This document shows, one piece after another, positions 1 to 8,649 of a DNA stretch of 37,193 bases. The stretch covers positions 1 through 37,193 of the forward strand of contig DCTU01000378.1 in the NCBI GenBank assembly GCA_002329445.1, written 5' to 3'. The stretch is from a bacterium UBP9_UBA1432 (GTDB lineage: Bacteria; Vulcanimicrobiota; Xenobia; Xenobiales; Xenobiaceae). The notes beneath the pieces were generated by a model. That model was not told where the DNA came from, ran no database searches, and worked only from the letters and a program-made list of their open reading frames with translations. A program made the position numbers and the translations under genes. Positions within the stretch are counted from its first letter, which is position 1. Every line of letters begins with the position of its first letter.

Positions 1-486
1 CCGCCCCCCACCATGCCCGCCCCTCCCGCACCGACGGCGGCGCCAGCCCCTCCTCCGATGTCCGTGCCCCAACCGGCTCCCCCCCCCATGGCACTTCCGC
101 CGTCCGCCCCCTCCCAGCCCAGACCAGAGCCTCCCCTGATCCAGCCTCAAAACCCCAGGGCCGCGCCCGCTCCGGCCGTGCGCCCCGCCCCCCGGCCCGC
201 GGCGCCACGCCAGGCACCTCCTCCCCCCAAACCCCCGCCGCTGATCCGACCCGACCGCCCACTGCCTCCCAAGGTCCATATCGAAGACGACACCAACTCG
301 GGGACCTTCACCGCCGACCCCAGTCGACCGGTCGATGCGCCCCCCTCGAGCGGTCGTGCCCCAAGCGGGTGCTCCGGCTCCTTGGATTCGCGTTCGGACA
401 GCGGCTCGGTGCTGGACGCCGGGCCGGCCGACAGCGGCTACCCCACACCGGCACCGGAGAGCGACCGCCGTCTCCCGGGTTACTGA
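1..486 (+). CDS. Proline-rich protein, C-terminal part (5' end outside window)
   Basis: The frame is open from base 1 and ends at TGA 484-486, so only the C-terminal ~161 residues are visible. The first ~90 residues are almost entirely Pro and Ala with scattered Arg, Gln and Met, typical of a disordered linker. An acidic stretch (IEDD) follows, then a Ser/Gly/Asp-rich tail ending LPGY. There is no recognisable domain, membrane segment or catalytic motif in the visible part. GC-rich third positions support this frame over the two others that are open here. A strong hairpin terminator follows 24 nt after the stop, so this gene probably ends its transcript. Proline-rich linkers recur in two membrane proteins of this window (31140-32174 and 11636-12970), but no homology is claimed. 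Function unknown. Confidence 0.6.
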   Translation, partial: PPPTMPAPPAPTAAPAPPPMSVPQPAPPPMALPPSAPSQPRPEPPLIQPQNPRAAPAPAVRPAPRPAAPRQAPPPPKPPPLIRPDRPLPPKVHIEDDTNSGTFTADPSRPVDAPPSSGRAPSGCSGSLDSRSDSGSVLDAGPADSGYPTPAPESDRRLPGY

Positions 487-509
487 GCATTCCAGGAGCA
501 TTGCCCGGT

Positions 510-555
510 GTCGGTCCGCAGCCGATCCCGCTGCGGACCGACCATTCCTTTTCTG
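510..555 (+). terminator. Intrinsic terminator after the proline-rich gene
   Basis: A perfect 13-bp stem pairs 510-522 (GTCGGTCCGCAGC) with 530-542 (GCTGCGGACCGAC) around a 7-nt loop. It is followed by the pyrimidine-rich tract CATTCCTTTTCT. This is the best-formed Rho-independent terminator in the window. It lies only 17-30 nt upstream of the next start codon (TTG 572), leaving almost no room for a separate promoter. Confidence 0.85.
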
Positions 556-571
556 AAGGTCCAACCCGCCC

Positions 572-2038
572 TTGAAAGCGATCCTGATCAACCCGCCTTT
601 GTCACGGGCGGAACTGAAGAACCCGGTGGTGGCCAACCTGTTCTCCAACGCCATGCCGCTGGGGCTGCTCTATATCGCCTCCTACTGCCGGGAGCGCGGA
701 ATCGACGTCGCGGCGATCGACGGACCTGCCGAGAGGCTGGACCTGGAACAGACCATGGCCCGAATCCGGAAAGCCGATCCGGACGTCGTCGGAATCACGA
801 CGACCACCCCGGTATTCCACCGCGCCCTCGAGCTGGCCCGCGCCGTCAAGAAGTGGTCCCCACGGATGCCGGTGGTGGTCGGTGGTCCGCACATCAGCGC
901 GGCGCCGATCTCCAGCATGCAGCACGAGTGCTTCGACATCGGGTGTGCCGGAGAAGGTGAGCAGGCCTTCCACGAACTGGTCGTGGCCCTGGGACGTGGG
1001 GAATCCCCCGAATCTGTTCGAGGGCTGGTCCTGCGCCATCCCGCAGGCGGGGTCTGGTTCACCCCGCCCCGCCTCTCCCAGGTGGACGTCGACACCCTGC
1101 CCTTCCCCGCCCGGGACCTGCTGAACCCCAAGCTCTACGCCTCGCTCCCCACCGACGTCCGCTACCTGCCGAAATTCACCCAACTGGCCACCCGGGGTTG
1201 CCCCTTTCGCTGCACCTTCTGCGACCATGCCGCCGAGGGGAAGAGATATCGCACCCCCAGTCCGCGCTACATGGTCGATGAGATGGAGCACCTGGTCCGC
1301 GAGTTTGGAGCTCGGGAGGTGGCCTTCGTGGGCACGACCTTCACCGCTCGACGCTCGGACGCGGAGGAGTTCTGCGAGCTGTTGATGGAGCGGAACCTGG
1401 GACTGCTCTGGACGTGCTCGACCCGCGTGGACATGGTGACCGAAGACCTGCTTCGCCGACTCAAGAAGGCGGGTTGCTGCTCCATTCGCTTCGGCGTGGA
1501 GAGCGGCAATCAGGAGATCCTGGACTTCATCCGCAAGGGCATCACCAAGGAGCAGGTGCGCCGCGCCATCGAGCTCTGCGAGAAGGTGGACATCCACACC
1601 AAGGCCTTCTTCATGATCGGCCACCCCAAGGAGACCCTGGAAACCATCCGGGAAACCATCGATTTCGCCTGTTCGCTTCCCTTGACCGACGTGACGGTCC
1701 AGATCAACACGCCCCTCCCCAACACACCCCAGTTCTCGCACGCCCGGAAGTACGGAACCCTGAACGACGTGGACTATTCGAGATATTCGTTCTTCGACGC
1801 CGTCTTCGTGCCCCACGGGCTGACCCGGGAAGACCTGCTCAACGCCCACAAGGAGTTCTACCGGCGCTTCTACTGGAGGCCTCAGACCCTGCGCCGACAG
1901 TTGCGCAAGCTGACGCACCTGGCCACCATCTGGAACTATCTGCGCTGCCTGGACCTGATCGTCTACCTGACCCTGGACGTCTTCCGGAAGAAACGCCCGG
2001 AACCCATGTTGGTGGATTCGGACTCCTCCGCATCATGA
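572..2038 (+). CDS. B12-binding-type radical SAM protein
   Basis: 488 residues. The N-terminal ~165 residues look like a cobalamin-binding Rossmann domain: NPP at 7-9, PLGLLYIA at 29-36, VVGIT at 72-76 and VVVGGPH at 101-107. The B12-ligand motif DxHxxG is not seen, as in some members of the BchE/HpnJ-like superfamily. The radical SAM core follows with C210-PFR-C214-TF-C217, ligating a 4Fe-4S cluster. Later come an ExG segment (VESG) and a long basic C-terminus. Enzymes of this family methylate or rearrange unactivated carbons, often on lipids, tetrapyrroles or peptides; the substrate here cannot be read from sequence. The start is TTG, with AAGG about 12 nt upstream. The stop overlaps the next ATG (ATGA), implying co-translation with the GNAT-methyltransferase fusion. 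Confidence 0.88.
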   Translation: MKAILINPPLSRAELKNPVVANLFSNAMPLGLLYIASYCRERGIDVAAIDGPAERLDLEQTMARIRKADPDVVGITTTTPVFHRALELARAVKKWSPRMPVVVGGPHISAAPISSMQHECFDIGCAGEGEQAFHELVVALGRGESPESVRGLVLRHPAGGVWFTPPRLSQVDVDTLPFPARDLLNPKLYASLPTDVRYLPKFTQLATRGCPFRCTFCDHAAEGKRYRTPSPRYMVDEMEHLVREFGAREVAFVGTTFTARRSDAEEFCELLMERNLGLLWTCSTRVDMVTEDLLRRLKKAGCCSIRFGVESGNQEILDFIRKGITKEQVRRAIELCEKVDIHTKAFFMIGHPKETLETIRETIDFACSLPLTDVTVQINTPLPNTPQFSHARKYGTLNDVDYSRYSFFDAVFVPHGLTREDLLNAHKEFYRRFYWRPQTLRRQLRKLTHLATIWNYLRCLDLIVYLTLDVFRKKRPEPMLVDSDSSAS

Positions 2039-3186
2039 ATCCTGCCGTCCGCTTGTTTGAAGTCCGGCCCGTCCGCTCCGCCGACCTCCCCCAGGTGGTG
2101 GCCCGGCATGCCCGCAGCCTGGGCCTGCCCGAAGACGCCCGGCCGCTGCTCCGGTCCACCTGGGAGGCCCTCCTGCAGAGTCCCCTGGCCCTGGCCCTGG
2201 TCGCGGTTCGGGAGGACCGGATCCTGGGCCTTGTCCTGGCCACGAACGACCGTCAGAGACTGGCCAGCGACCTGTGGTCCCGTCGCCCGGGGACGCTCCT
2301 GGCCAGCCTCTGGGCCGCGCCCAGGCGGACCCTCCAGGCCCTGCGCTTCCTTGTCGGGGGCCTCCGCCGCCCCGGGACCACGGCCGAAATCCTGATCCTG
2401 GACGTGCTGCCCGAGGAGGCGTCCCGTGGACCGGCCGGCAGCTTGCTCCAGGCGGCCGTGGAGGAGCTGCGGCGGCGGGGGGCCCGAGAAGTCTGGACCG
2501 GACTTCCTTGCGAGCATGCCGAGGCCTGGACCGCCGCACGAGACCTGGGGTTCCGACCGGATCCCGAGACCGCCGCCGGACCGGGACGATCCGCCGCCGT
2601 GGTCCGAGACCTCCTCCCCGATCCGGACTGGCAGCCGGGCCCCTTCACCACGGCCGATCGCCTCCGCTGTGCCCTGCGCCCTGAAATCCTGGTGATCCTG
2701 CCGATCTATGGACTGGTCCTGATCCCCTTCGCCTCCATGCTGGCCTGGGCGGGTTGCCTGCTGGACCGCCGACTCGGCCTTCCCGAAGTCCTGCCCTTCC
2801 CCTGGAACCTCCTGGCCACGGGGCTTCTGCTGACGGCCGGGGGGGCTCTCCTGTTCTGGAGCTACACCTTCCTGGTCCTGGAAGGTGAAGGCGGGCCGGT
2901 CCCTCCGTTCTCGGCCAAGACGCGTCGGCTGGTCCGAACCGGGCCCTACCGGGTCGTCCGCCACCCCTCGATCCTGGCCAAGCTCCTGGGCGTTCTGGGA
3001 CTGGGAATCGGATTCAACTCCTGGTGCTTCTTGTGCGGCGTCGTGCCGTTGCTTCTGGCATGGTCGCTGGTCTGGAACGGCTCACGGCAGGACCGGGATT
3101 TGATTCGGGTCTTCGGACAGGAGTACCTGGATTACCGGAACGGCACTCCCATGCTGTTGCCCCGCCTGAGGCCGCGGAAGGGATGA
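2035..3186 (+). CDS. GNAT acetyltransferase-like / isoprenylcysteine-type membrane methyltransferase fusion
   Basis: 383 residues in two parts. Residues ~7-190 have a GNAT-like layout: an IRPVRxADLP-type start, the LVAVREDRILGLVLA strand pair, and a loop (RGPAGSLLQAA, 131-141) where acyl-CoA pyrophosphate binding is expected, ending in a DLGFRPD motif. The loop is a weak match to Q/RxxGxG/A. Residues ~217-378 are hydrophobic with the signature of the ICMT/phospholipid N-methyltransferase family: RTGPYRVVRHP at 301-311, and a C-terminal FGQEYLDYRNGTPMLLP matching the usual FGeeYxxYxxxVPxxxP. That family methylates isoprenyl-cysteine or lipid head groups at the membrane using SAM. ATG 2035 overlaps the previous stop, and the gene's own TGA overlaps the next ATG. 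I know of no characterised protein with this pairing; the substrate is unknown. Confidence 0.78.
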   Translation: MNPAVRLFEVRPVRSADLPQVVARHARSLGLPEDARPLLRSTWEALLQSPLALALVAVREDRILGLVLATNDRQRLASDLWSRRPGTLLASLWAAPRRTLQALRFLVGGLRRPGTTAEILILDVLPEEASRGPAGSLLQAAVEELRRRGAREVWTGLPCEHAEAWTAARDLGFRPDPETAAGPGRSAAVVRDLLPDPDWQPGPFTTADRLRCALRPEILVILPIYGLVLIPFASMLAWAGCLLDRRLGLPEVLPFPWNLLATGLLLTAGGALLFWSYTFLVLEGEGGPVPPFSAKTRRLVRTGPYRVVRHPSILAKLLGVLGLGIGFNSWCFLCGVVPLLLAWSLVWNGSRQDRDLIRVFGQEYLDYRNGTPMLLPRLRPRKG

Positions 3187-4103
3187 GCCCGGCCGGACTG
3201 GTCCGCTGGCTCTTGACCGCCGGCCTCCTGGCGGTGGTTCTCTTCCAGGCGCCTCCGGACCAGTGGCTGCCCACCCTGACCCGGGTCCGCTGGGTTCCGC
3301 TGATCCTGGCCGTCCTGATGATGGCCGGCATCGTGCTGGTGAACACCTGGAAGTGGAGCCTGTTGCTGGAGGTCCAGGGAGTCCGGCCGGGATTCCTGAG
3401 ACTGGCCTACCACTACACGGTCGGCTACTTCTTCAACTCCTTCCTGACGGGGACCGGCGACCTCAAGCGGGCCACCGATCTGGGCCGCGAGCAGGAGGCC
3501 CTTCCCCAGGTCATGGCCTCCGTCCTGGCCGAGCGCTGGTCCGGGACCGTCGGACAGGTGGCCCTGGCCTCGGTCACCCTTCTGGTCGCCTTTCTCAGGG
3601 ACCCGGAGGCCCTCTGGCCGTTGACGCTGGCCTCGGCCGGGCTCTGCACCGCCCTGGTCCTGGGCTATCTTTGGTTTGAAGGCGCCCGACCGGGAGGTTC
3701 CAGATCGGGAAAGGGGCTCATGGAGTGGTTGCACCGCCTGCGCCTGGCGGTCGGAGCCTACAGGGGGCAGCGCAAGGTCTGGTGGGGCTGCCTGGCCCTG
3801 TCCCTGGTGGCTCCCCTGGCCCTGGTCGGAATCCATGCCCTGCTGGCCCGGGCCCTGGATCTGCATCCTGCCCTGCTGGCCCTGCTCTTGTTCGTTCCGA
3901 CGGTGTCGGTCTTCGCCCAGTTGCCAGTCACCATCAACGGCTTCGGACTGCAGGACTGGTTCATGGTGACCCTGCTGGGCGAGGCCATGACCCCCGCCCA
4001 GGCCATGGCCCTGTCCATGCTCTTCCACGCCCTGAGGCTGGCCACCGGGGCCAGCGGTGGAGTCCTCTACGCCCTGGTTCCGAACCTGGGCCGAAGGGGC
4101 TAG
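3183..4103 (+). CDS. Lysylphosphatidylglycerol-synthase-TM-like (UPF0104) membrane protein
   Basis: 306 residues, mostly hydrophobic, with about seven to eight predicted transmembrane segments. Family-like features are an early WKWSLLL segment, YHYTVGYFFNSFLTGTGDLKRA (about residues 79-100, similar to the NxxLPxGxGGD-R region of the family), and a late IPVTIxGxGxQDW-like stretch (LPVTINGFGLQDWF) near residue 250. This integral membrane family includes the flippase half of MprF and many stand-alone proteins next to glycosyltransferases, proposed to move lipid-linked substrates. The soluble aminoacyl-transferase half of MprF is absent. ATG 3183 is preferred to upstream in-frame starts because it gives the ATGA overlap seen throughout this operon. 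It is the last gene of the plus-strand operon and ends 4 nt from a convergent gene. Confidence 0.8.
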   Translation: MSPAGLVRWLLTAGLLAVVLFQAPPDQWLPTLTRVRWVPLILAVLMMAGIVLVNTWKWSLLLEVQGVRPGFLRLAYHYTVGYFFNSFLTGTGDLKRATDLGREQEALPQVMASVLAERWSGTVGQVALASVTLLVAFLRDPEALWPLTLASAGLCTALVLGYLWFEGARPGGSRSGKGLMEWLHRLRLAVGAYRGQRKVWWGCLALSLVAPLALVGIHALLARALDLHPALLALLLFVPTVSVFAQLPVTINGFGLQDWFMVTLLGEAMTPAQAMALSMLFHALRLATGASGGVLYALVPNLGRRG

Positions 4104-4107
4104 ACTC

Positions 4108-4800
4108 CTAGACCGTCCGGGGCCTCAACAACTCGCGAAGCAGGACCTTCAGGTGCCCGATCCCCACGGGGAAGGATTCGGCTTTGGAGGCCCCGCCGAT
4201 GCGGTCTCCCTCTCGGGTCGGGATCTCCACGATCTTCAATCCGGCCTTCATCGCCCGAATGCTCATCTGATACTCGATCGGAAAGCCCATCTCGTCCAGG
4301 CGCAGACGTTCGAAGGCCGACCTGCGGATGGCTCGAAAGCCGTTGATGGTGTCGGTGACGAACCGTCCGCGATTGAAGAGCAGGTTCGCGATCAAGGTGA
4401 AGAGCAGGTTGACCCAGGCGCGAGGCCGCAGCAACTGATCATCTTCTTCGTTCCGCGCCCCGGGGGCAAAGCGCGAGGCGATCGCCAGGTCGGCCCCCTG
4501 CTCCAAGGACCGCACCAGACCTGGGAGATCGGCGGGGTCCTCGTTGCCGTCCGGAGAGTAGAAGACCAGGAAGTCTCCCCGGGTATTCCGGGCGCCCACC
4601 CGGAAGGCTTCACCCCGGCCCTTGCGCTCTTGCCCCACCACCGGGATCCCCTGTTGCTGGAAGAACTCGCGCGTCCCATCCTGCGAGCCGCCATCGACCA
4701 CCAGGACCTCATCGAAGAAGTCCAGGGGCAGGGAGGAGAACAAGGCTCGGCTCCCCGAGATCTCGTTGTAGGTCAGCAGGATCAGGCTGCAGGTGCTCAT
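4108..4800 (-). CDS. Glycosyltransferase family 2 (dolichyl/polyprenyl-phosphate mannosyltransferase-like)
   Basis: 230 residues with a single GT-A domain and no membrane segment. Visible motifs are LILLTYNE (7-13), VVDGGSQDGT (34-43, nucleotide binding), a SPDGNEDP segment at 82-89 where the family has its DxD/DAD metal site, and TDTINGFRAIRR, which matches the V-T-D-x-x-S/N-G-F-R-x-x-R region of DPM1-like enzymes. Such enzymes move a sugar from a nucleotide donor to polyprenyl phosphate on the cytoplasmic face of the membrane, giving donors for GT-C enzymes. Two GT-C-like proteins are encoded just upstream, which fits. The start ATG 4798-4800 shares one base with the preceding TGA (TGATG). 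This is the promoter-distal gene of the eight-gene minus operon. Confidence 0.85.
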   Translation of the reverse strand: MSTCSLILLTYNEISGSRALFSSLPLDFFDEVLVVDGGSQDGTREFFQQQGIPVVGQERKGRGEAFRVGARNTRGDFLVFYSPDGNEDPADLPGLVRSLEQGADLAIASRFAPGARNEEDDQLLRPRAWVNLLFTLIANLLFNRGRFVTDTINGFRAIRRSAFERLRLDEMGFPIEYQMSIRAMKAGLKIVEIPTREGDRIGGASKAESFPVGIGHLKVLLRELLRPRTV

Positions 4801-6620
4801 CACCGCCCGTTCGCACCTGGGGCAGCGCTCCCCTTCCCCAGCGAAAACACCGCCAGACGTCCCTTCGGCAATCCACGGGAGGGCGAAGACTGAAGGCTCA
4901 CTGCGGGGTCCAGCCCCAAAACAGGGGGACCGACCAGGGCGCCGAGCGTGGCCATCAGGCGCAGGAAGGTCCGGGGCCCGGAGGCCAGCCCGCCCAACCT
5001 GGATTCGTGCAGCACCACCGTGGAATAGCCCGCCTGACGCAGGGTGTCCAGATCCCCTCGGGGGTCCGGGCCCAACGGGAAGCGCCCGGGTTCCATCAGG
5101 TGACGCAGGAGGGGCAGGTCGGCCAGCTCCACCGGCGTCTGATAGGTCCGTGCCGCGGGCGTGCTCAACCCGGGCAGGGCCTCTCGGTCCGCAGGTCCCG
5201 CCAGGACCACCAACCCGGTTGAAGCCTGATAGAAATCCAGGATCTTGCGATCGCCGGTCCCGGGGGACTCGATCAGCCCGCCCGCGCGGGGGTCCAGGGA
5301 AACGTACAGTGCCGGCGGCGCGAGACGGACATGGCTGAGGGGCAGGCTTCCCCGGTGCCCCGCATCCAAGGCCGTGACGCCCGCCACCACCAGGACCACC
5401 AGGGGTACCAGGAAGGCATGTTCTTCGAACCAGGTTTTCAGGGCCGCCAGGTTTCGCGCCCCCAACCCGGCCAACCCCAGATAGAGCAGTGGAGCGAACC
5501 ACCCCGGAGACTGGACCCAGGTCATCCCCGGCACCCAGCGGTACAGCAGAAGGAAGGGCAGGGGAACCAGGCTTCCCTCGACCTGGAGCGGATGCCCTCC
5601 CGGCCCCAGTCGCAGATAGGGCCCTCCGACCAGGAGCAGTCCCGCCAGGGCCACCAGATACCACCCCCGGATTCCCCGAGCCAGGGGCAGGACGAGGAGG
5701 AGCAGGAGCAACGGATTCAGGCCTTCAGGATGTTGGGGGCGAGCCAGGAAATCCAGGGGGAGGGAGCTCTGGTGCAGGACCCGATGCCCCCCAGGCATCT
5801 GGGGTTCCAGCGGGCCGGCCAGGGGTGCCGGCCAGGAGAACGGATAGGCACCCTCCAGGATGGAGCCCAGCAGCGGGCCGTGGAAGAAGGCCGCCACCAG
5901 GAGCCCGGGCACCAGGCCGACCAGACGCGTCCAAAGGTGGCGGCGCAGATGGGGCAGGGTCCCCGAGCCGGCCAGCAGGCACAACGCAACCAGGGCCAGG
6001 AGTCCCTGCAGCCAGGTGGTCAGGAAGCACCCGGCCAGCGTGGCCGAGGCCAGCCAGGAGCGAGGGCGTTCGTCGGAATTCTCGAGATGGAAGAGACTGG
6101 CCACGAAAAGAGCAGGAAAGACCCACAGGGCGTCCCGCAGATCCCCACCTTCAACCAGGCCCAGGACCGTCGGATTGAAGGCCATCAGGGCTCCGGCCAG
6201 AAGAGCCGCCCAGCGGTCTCGGGCAACCGCGAGGCCCAAGATGTAGCCTCCCACGGCATTGGCCGCCAGAACCATGGCCACCTTGAGGTTCCAGGCCGCC
6301 GCCCCGGTCCCCACCAGCCAGGAGGGGAGCGAGAACAGGTACAGGTCCACGGGGCTGAACAGATTCGGGCCGACTCCCCCGGTCAGGAGGATCTCCAGGG
6401 ATTCCACGGGTGGGGTGCGACCCGCCAGAAGGTCCCCCATCATCAGACGGAACCACCAGTCCCGCCAGACCCACAACCCCAGGTCCCGCCCCGAACCGGT
6501 CCAGGTTCCCGCTTGGGGCCAGGCCACCACCAGCACCGCAGCCGCCAGCAGGGCCCCGGGCAGCAGGTGGACCGCCCAGGACGAACGCCAGGCTCGCAGA
6601 CGACGCCCGGGCAGGCTCAT
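4800..6620 (-). CDS. Polytopic GT-C-like membrane protein (paralogue of 8650-10584)
   Basis: 606 residues. An N-terminal TM is followed by a conserved WVWRDWWFRLMMGDLL loop (about 50-65), then NLFSPVDLYLFSLPSWL, a run NLKVAMVLAANAVGGYILG, and AALLAGALMAFNP. This order matches the N-terminal half of many GT-C or YfhO-like bacterial membrane proteins, where TM helices alternate with short loops. There are about ten to twelve predicted helices, then a ~170-residue C-terminal region likely outside the membrane. I do not see a clear catalytic Asp pair in the first loop, so enzymatic activity is unproven. ATG 6620 overlaps the amylase stop (ATGA). It is a divergent paralogue of the membrane protein on the other side of the amylase. 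The role is inferred as lipid-linked sugar transfer or polymer modification. Confidence 0.7.
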   Translation of the reverse strand: MSLPGRRLRAWRSSWAVHLLPGALLAAAVLVVAWPQAGTWTGSGRDLGLWVWRDWWFRLMMGDLLAGRTPPVESLEILLTGGVGPNLFSPVDLYLFSLPSWLVGTGAAAWNLKVAMVLAANAVGGYILGLAVARDRWAALLAGALMAFNPTVLGLVEGGDLRDALWVFPALFVASLFHLENSDERPRSWLASATLAGCFLTTWLQGLLALVALCLLAGSGTLPHLRRHLWTRLVGLVPGLLVAAFFHGPLLGSILEGAYPFSWPAPLAGPLEPQMPGGHRVLHQSSLPLDFLARPQHPEGLNPLLLLLLVLPLARGIRGWYLVALAGLLLVGGPYLRLGPGGHPLQVEGSLVPLPFLLLYRWVPGMTWVQSPGWFAPLLYLGLAGLGARNLAALKTWFEEHAFLVPLVVLVVAGVTALDAGHRGSLPLSHVRLAPPALYVSLDPRAGGLIESPGTGDRKILDFYQASTGLVVLAGPADREALPGLSTPAARTYQTPVELADLPLLRHLMEPGRFPLGPDPRGDLDTLRQAGYSTVVLHESRLGGLASGPRTFLRLMATLGALVGPPVLGLDPAVSLQSSPSRGLPKGRLAVFSLGKGSAAPGANGR

Positions 6621-8614
6621 CGTTCCAGAACCGCCGCCGACCAGGCCGGCAGGATCCCCGAGAGGGTTCGACCCGACAGGAGATCCTGCCCCTCCAGGCC
6701 AGGAATCCGCGCTGGCTCCGCACCGGCATTGACGGCCACCAGGACTCCCTGGCCGGGAACCCGTCGCTCGAAAGCCAGCGCGTCGCCCTCCGCGTAGAGA
6801 GGGTGGAAATCGCCGCGGACCAGGGGTTCCAGTTCCCGACGCAGGTCGATCAGGTGGGCCACGCGCCGACGCTGCTGCCGGTCCCCCGCCTGCGGATCCA
6901 CCGGATAGCAGCGACGGCAATCCGGGTCCTTGCCCCCCTCCATCCCGATCTCGTCCCCGTAGTAGATCATCGGGGTGCCTGGCAGGGTGAACTGCAGGAC
7001 CTCCGCCAGGGCCAGGCGCGACGGGTCCTTCTGCAACAGGGTGGCGATCCGGGGGGTATCATGGCTGCCCAGCAGGTTCAACAGACCCTGGTGCGCCTGC
7101 TCGGGATAGGGCAACAGGTTCCTCTGGATGGCCAGCAGGAAGGCCGAGCCTCCGGACTTGCCGGTCAGAAGATCGAGAATCGCCGCCCGCGCCGGGTAGT
7201 TCATCACGCCGTCAAACTGGTCGCCCTGCAACCAGGGGGAGGCATCGCTCCAGATCTCACCGGTGATGTAGGCCTGGGGATCCGCCTGTTTGACGGCCAC
7301 CCGGAAGTCCTTCCAGAAGGAATGGGGCACCTCGTTGGGCACGTCCAGCCGCCAGCCGGCCACCCCGAACTCCCGGACCCACCAGGTGGCGACCTTCAAC
7401 AGATACTCCCGCACAGCGGGCTCCCCGGTGTTCAACTTGGGCAGATGGGCGAAGCCCCACCAGGCCTCGTAGTTCGGCTTGGGCTCCATCCGGACCGGGA
7501 ACTCATGGACGAAGTACCAGGTCCGATAGGGAGACTCCTGGCCTCGTGCCAGCAGATCCTGGAAGGCGAAAAGACCGGTCCCGGAGTGGTTGAAGACGCC
7601 GTCCAGCAGGACGCGGATCCCCCGCTGCCGGCACTCGTCCAGGAGATGCCGGAAATCCTGTTCCGTTCCGAAGGCGGGGTCGATCTGAAGATAGTCCGCC
7701 GTATCGTACTTGTGGTTGGAGGGGGCTCGAAAGATCGGGTTGAGATAGAGGGCCCCGATCCCCAGCTCCTGCAGCTCGTCCAATCGGCCCGCCAAACCCG
7801 CCAGGTCGCCCCCGAAGAAGTTGTCGTTCTCGGGAGGATCTCCCCATGGGCGGGCTCCCGGAGGGTCTCCCGAGGGGTCCCCGTTGGCGAAGCGCTCCGG
7901 GAAGACCTGGTAGAAGACCGAACGCGACACCCACTCCGGCGTCTGGAAGACAGGCCTCTTCGGGACCACGAAGGGCTGGCCGGGGAAGCGGGCCAGACCC
8001 GAGGCACCCAGCCAGGCTTCCTTCCGGCGGAACCAGTAGATCCGGGTTCCGGGGCGGAGCCGAGCCTGGGGATAGAGGAAGGTTCCATCGCTCCAGCCAG
8101 GTTCCAGGCGGAGGCGCTCGGACGGTGTCACCACCTCCCACTCCTCGGCCTGGACCTGCACGGGTGTGCGCAGGCGGACCCGGACCCGGCCGTCGGCCAG
8201 GACGTTGCAGTACTGCGGCCCGGTCCCGTGACGCAGCGCCGCTGCGGGGCTCCCCTGCCCCACTTCACCGACCCGAAGCAGCGAGTTGACCCCTCCAAAG
8301 TTGTCGTCGGCCTGCTCGGAAGCTGCCGGATCCGGGTACCAGGCCCGTCCATCCACCAGGAACTTGTAGGTGTACAGACCCGGTTCGAGCTCCAGCCGGG
8401 CCTCCCATGTCCCATCCCCGTCGGGATCGGACATGGGGGCGGCCTCCGGACTCCAGCCGTTGAAGGAGCCCACCACCGCAACCGTCCGCGGACTGCCGGA
8501 GGGGGTGAAGCGGAATCGGACCTCCAGAAGCCCCTCGCACCAGGAAGGCCCGGACAGGAACAGGACCAGCAGAAGGGTCCACGACGAGCGCAGCATGCCG
8601 GCGGCTTTCGCCAT
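6617..8614 (-). CDS. Secreted GH13 alpha-amylase family protein (neopullulanase/cyclomaltodextrinase-like)
   Basis: 665 residues. An N-terminal signal peptide (hydrophobic core ~11-22) is followed by a CBM48/E-set-like domain at ~30-115 (VVGSFNGWSP, YTYKFLVDG) and a second beta domain at ~130-220 resembling the N domain of neopullulanases. The GH13 barrel follows. The four conserved regions are intact: DGVFNHSG (338-345), GWRLDVPNEV with nucleophile D424, GEIW with acid/base E453, and LLGSHDTPR with D519. The segment WLxGDQFDGVMNYP is typical of the GH13_20 neopullulanase/maltogenic amylase group. It should hydrolyse alpha-1,4 (and possibly alpha-1,6) glucans outside the cytoplasm. The first start, MAKAAG, is used; ATG 8596 (MLRSSW) would give a tidier signal peptide. 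It sits between two paralogous membrane proteins, so the glucan may belong to this locus. Confidence 0.93.
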   Translation of the reverse strand: MAKAAGMLRSSWTLLLVLFLSGPSWCEGLLEVRFRFTPSGSPRTVAVVGSFNGWSPEAAPMSDPDGDGTWEARLELEPGLYTYKFLVDGRAWYPDPAASEQADDNFGGVNSLLRVGEVGQGSPAAALRHGTGPQYCNVLADGRVRVRLRTPVQVQAEEWEVVTPSERLRLEPGWSDGTFLYPQARLRPGTRIYWFRRKEAWLGASGLARFPGQPFVVPKRPVFQTPEWVSRSVFYQVFPERFANGDPSGDPPGARPWGDPPENDNFFGGDLAGLAGRLDELQELGIGALYLNPIFRAPSNHKYDTADYLQIDPAFGTEQDFRHLLDECRQRGIRVLLDGVFNHSGTGLFAFQDLLARGQESPYRTWYFVHEFPVRMEPKPNYEAWWGFAHLPKLNTGEPAVREYLLKVATWWVREFGVAGWRLDVPNEVPHSFWKDFRVAVKQADPQAYITGEIWSDASPWLQGDQFDGVMNYPARAAILDLLTGKSGGSAFLLAIQRNLLPYPEQAHQGLLNLLGSHDTPRIATLLQKDPSRLALAEVLQFTLPGTPMIYYGDEIGMEGGKDPDCRRCYPVDPQAGDRQQRRRVAHLIDLRRELEPLVRGDFHPLYAEGDALAFERRVPGQGVLVAVNAGAEPARIPGLEGQDLLSGRTLSGILPAWSAAVLER

Positions 8615-8649
8615 TCCCGTCCGAGTTCCCCACCCGTCCTCTGGAAGCG

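Noticed and set aside
487..571. Cobalamin riboswitch before the B12-type radical SAM gene
   Set aside because: The gap is only 85 bp and consists mostly of the terminator hairpin; no B12-box-like sequence is visible.
602..1918. Minus-strand open frame of ~438 codons opposite the radical SAM gene
   Set aside because: The plus-strand gene has CxxxCxxC and a B12-like domain; the antisense product has no recognisable feature.
5331..6797. Long plus-strand open frame (~488 codons) across the GT-C-like and amylase genes
   Set aside because: It is antisense to well-supported genes and its translation is Gln/Gly/Pro/Arg-rich without any motif, the usual by-product of GC-rich coding DNA.
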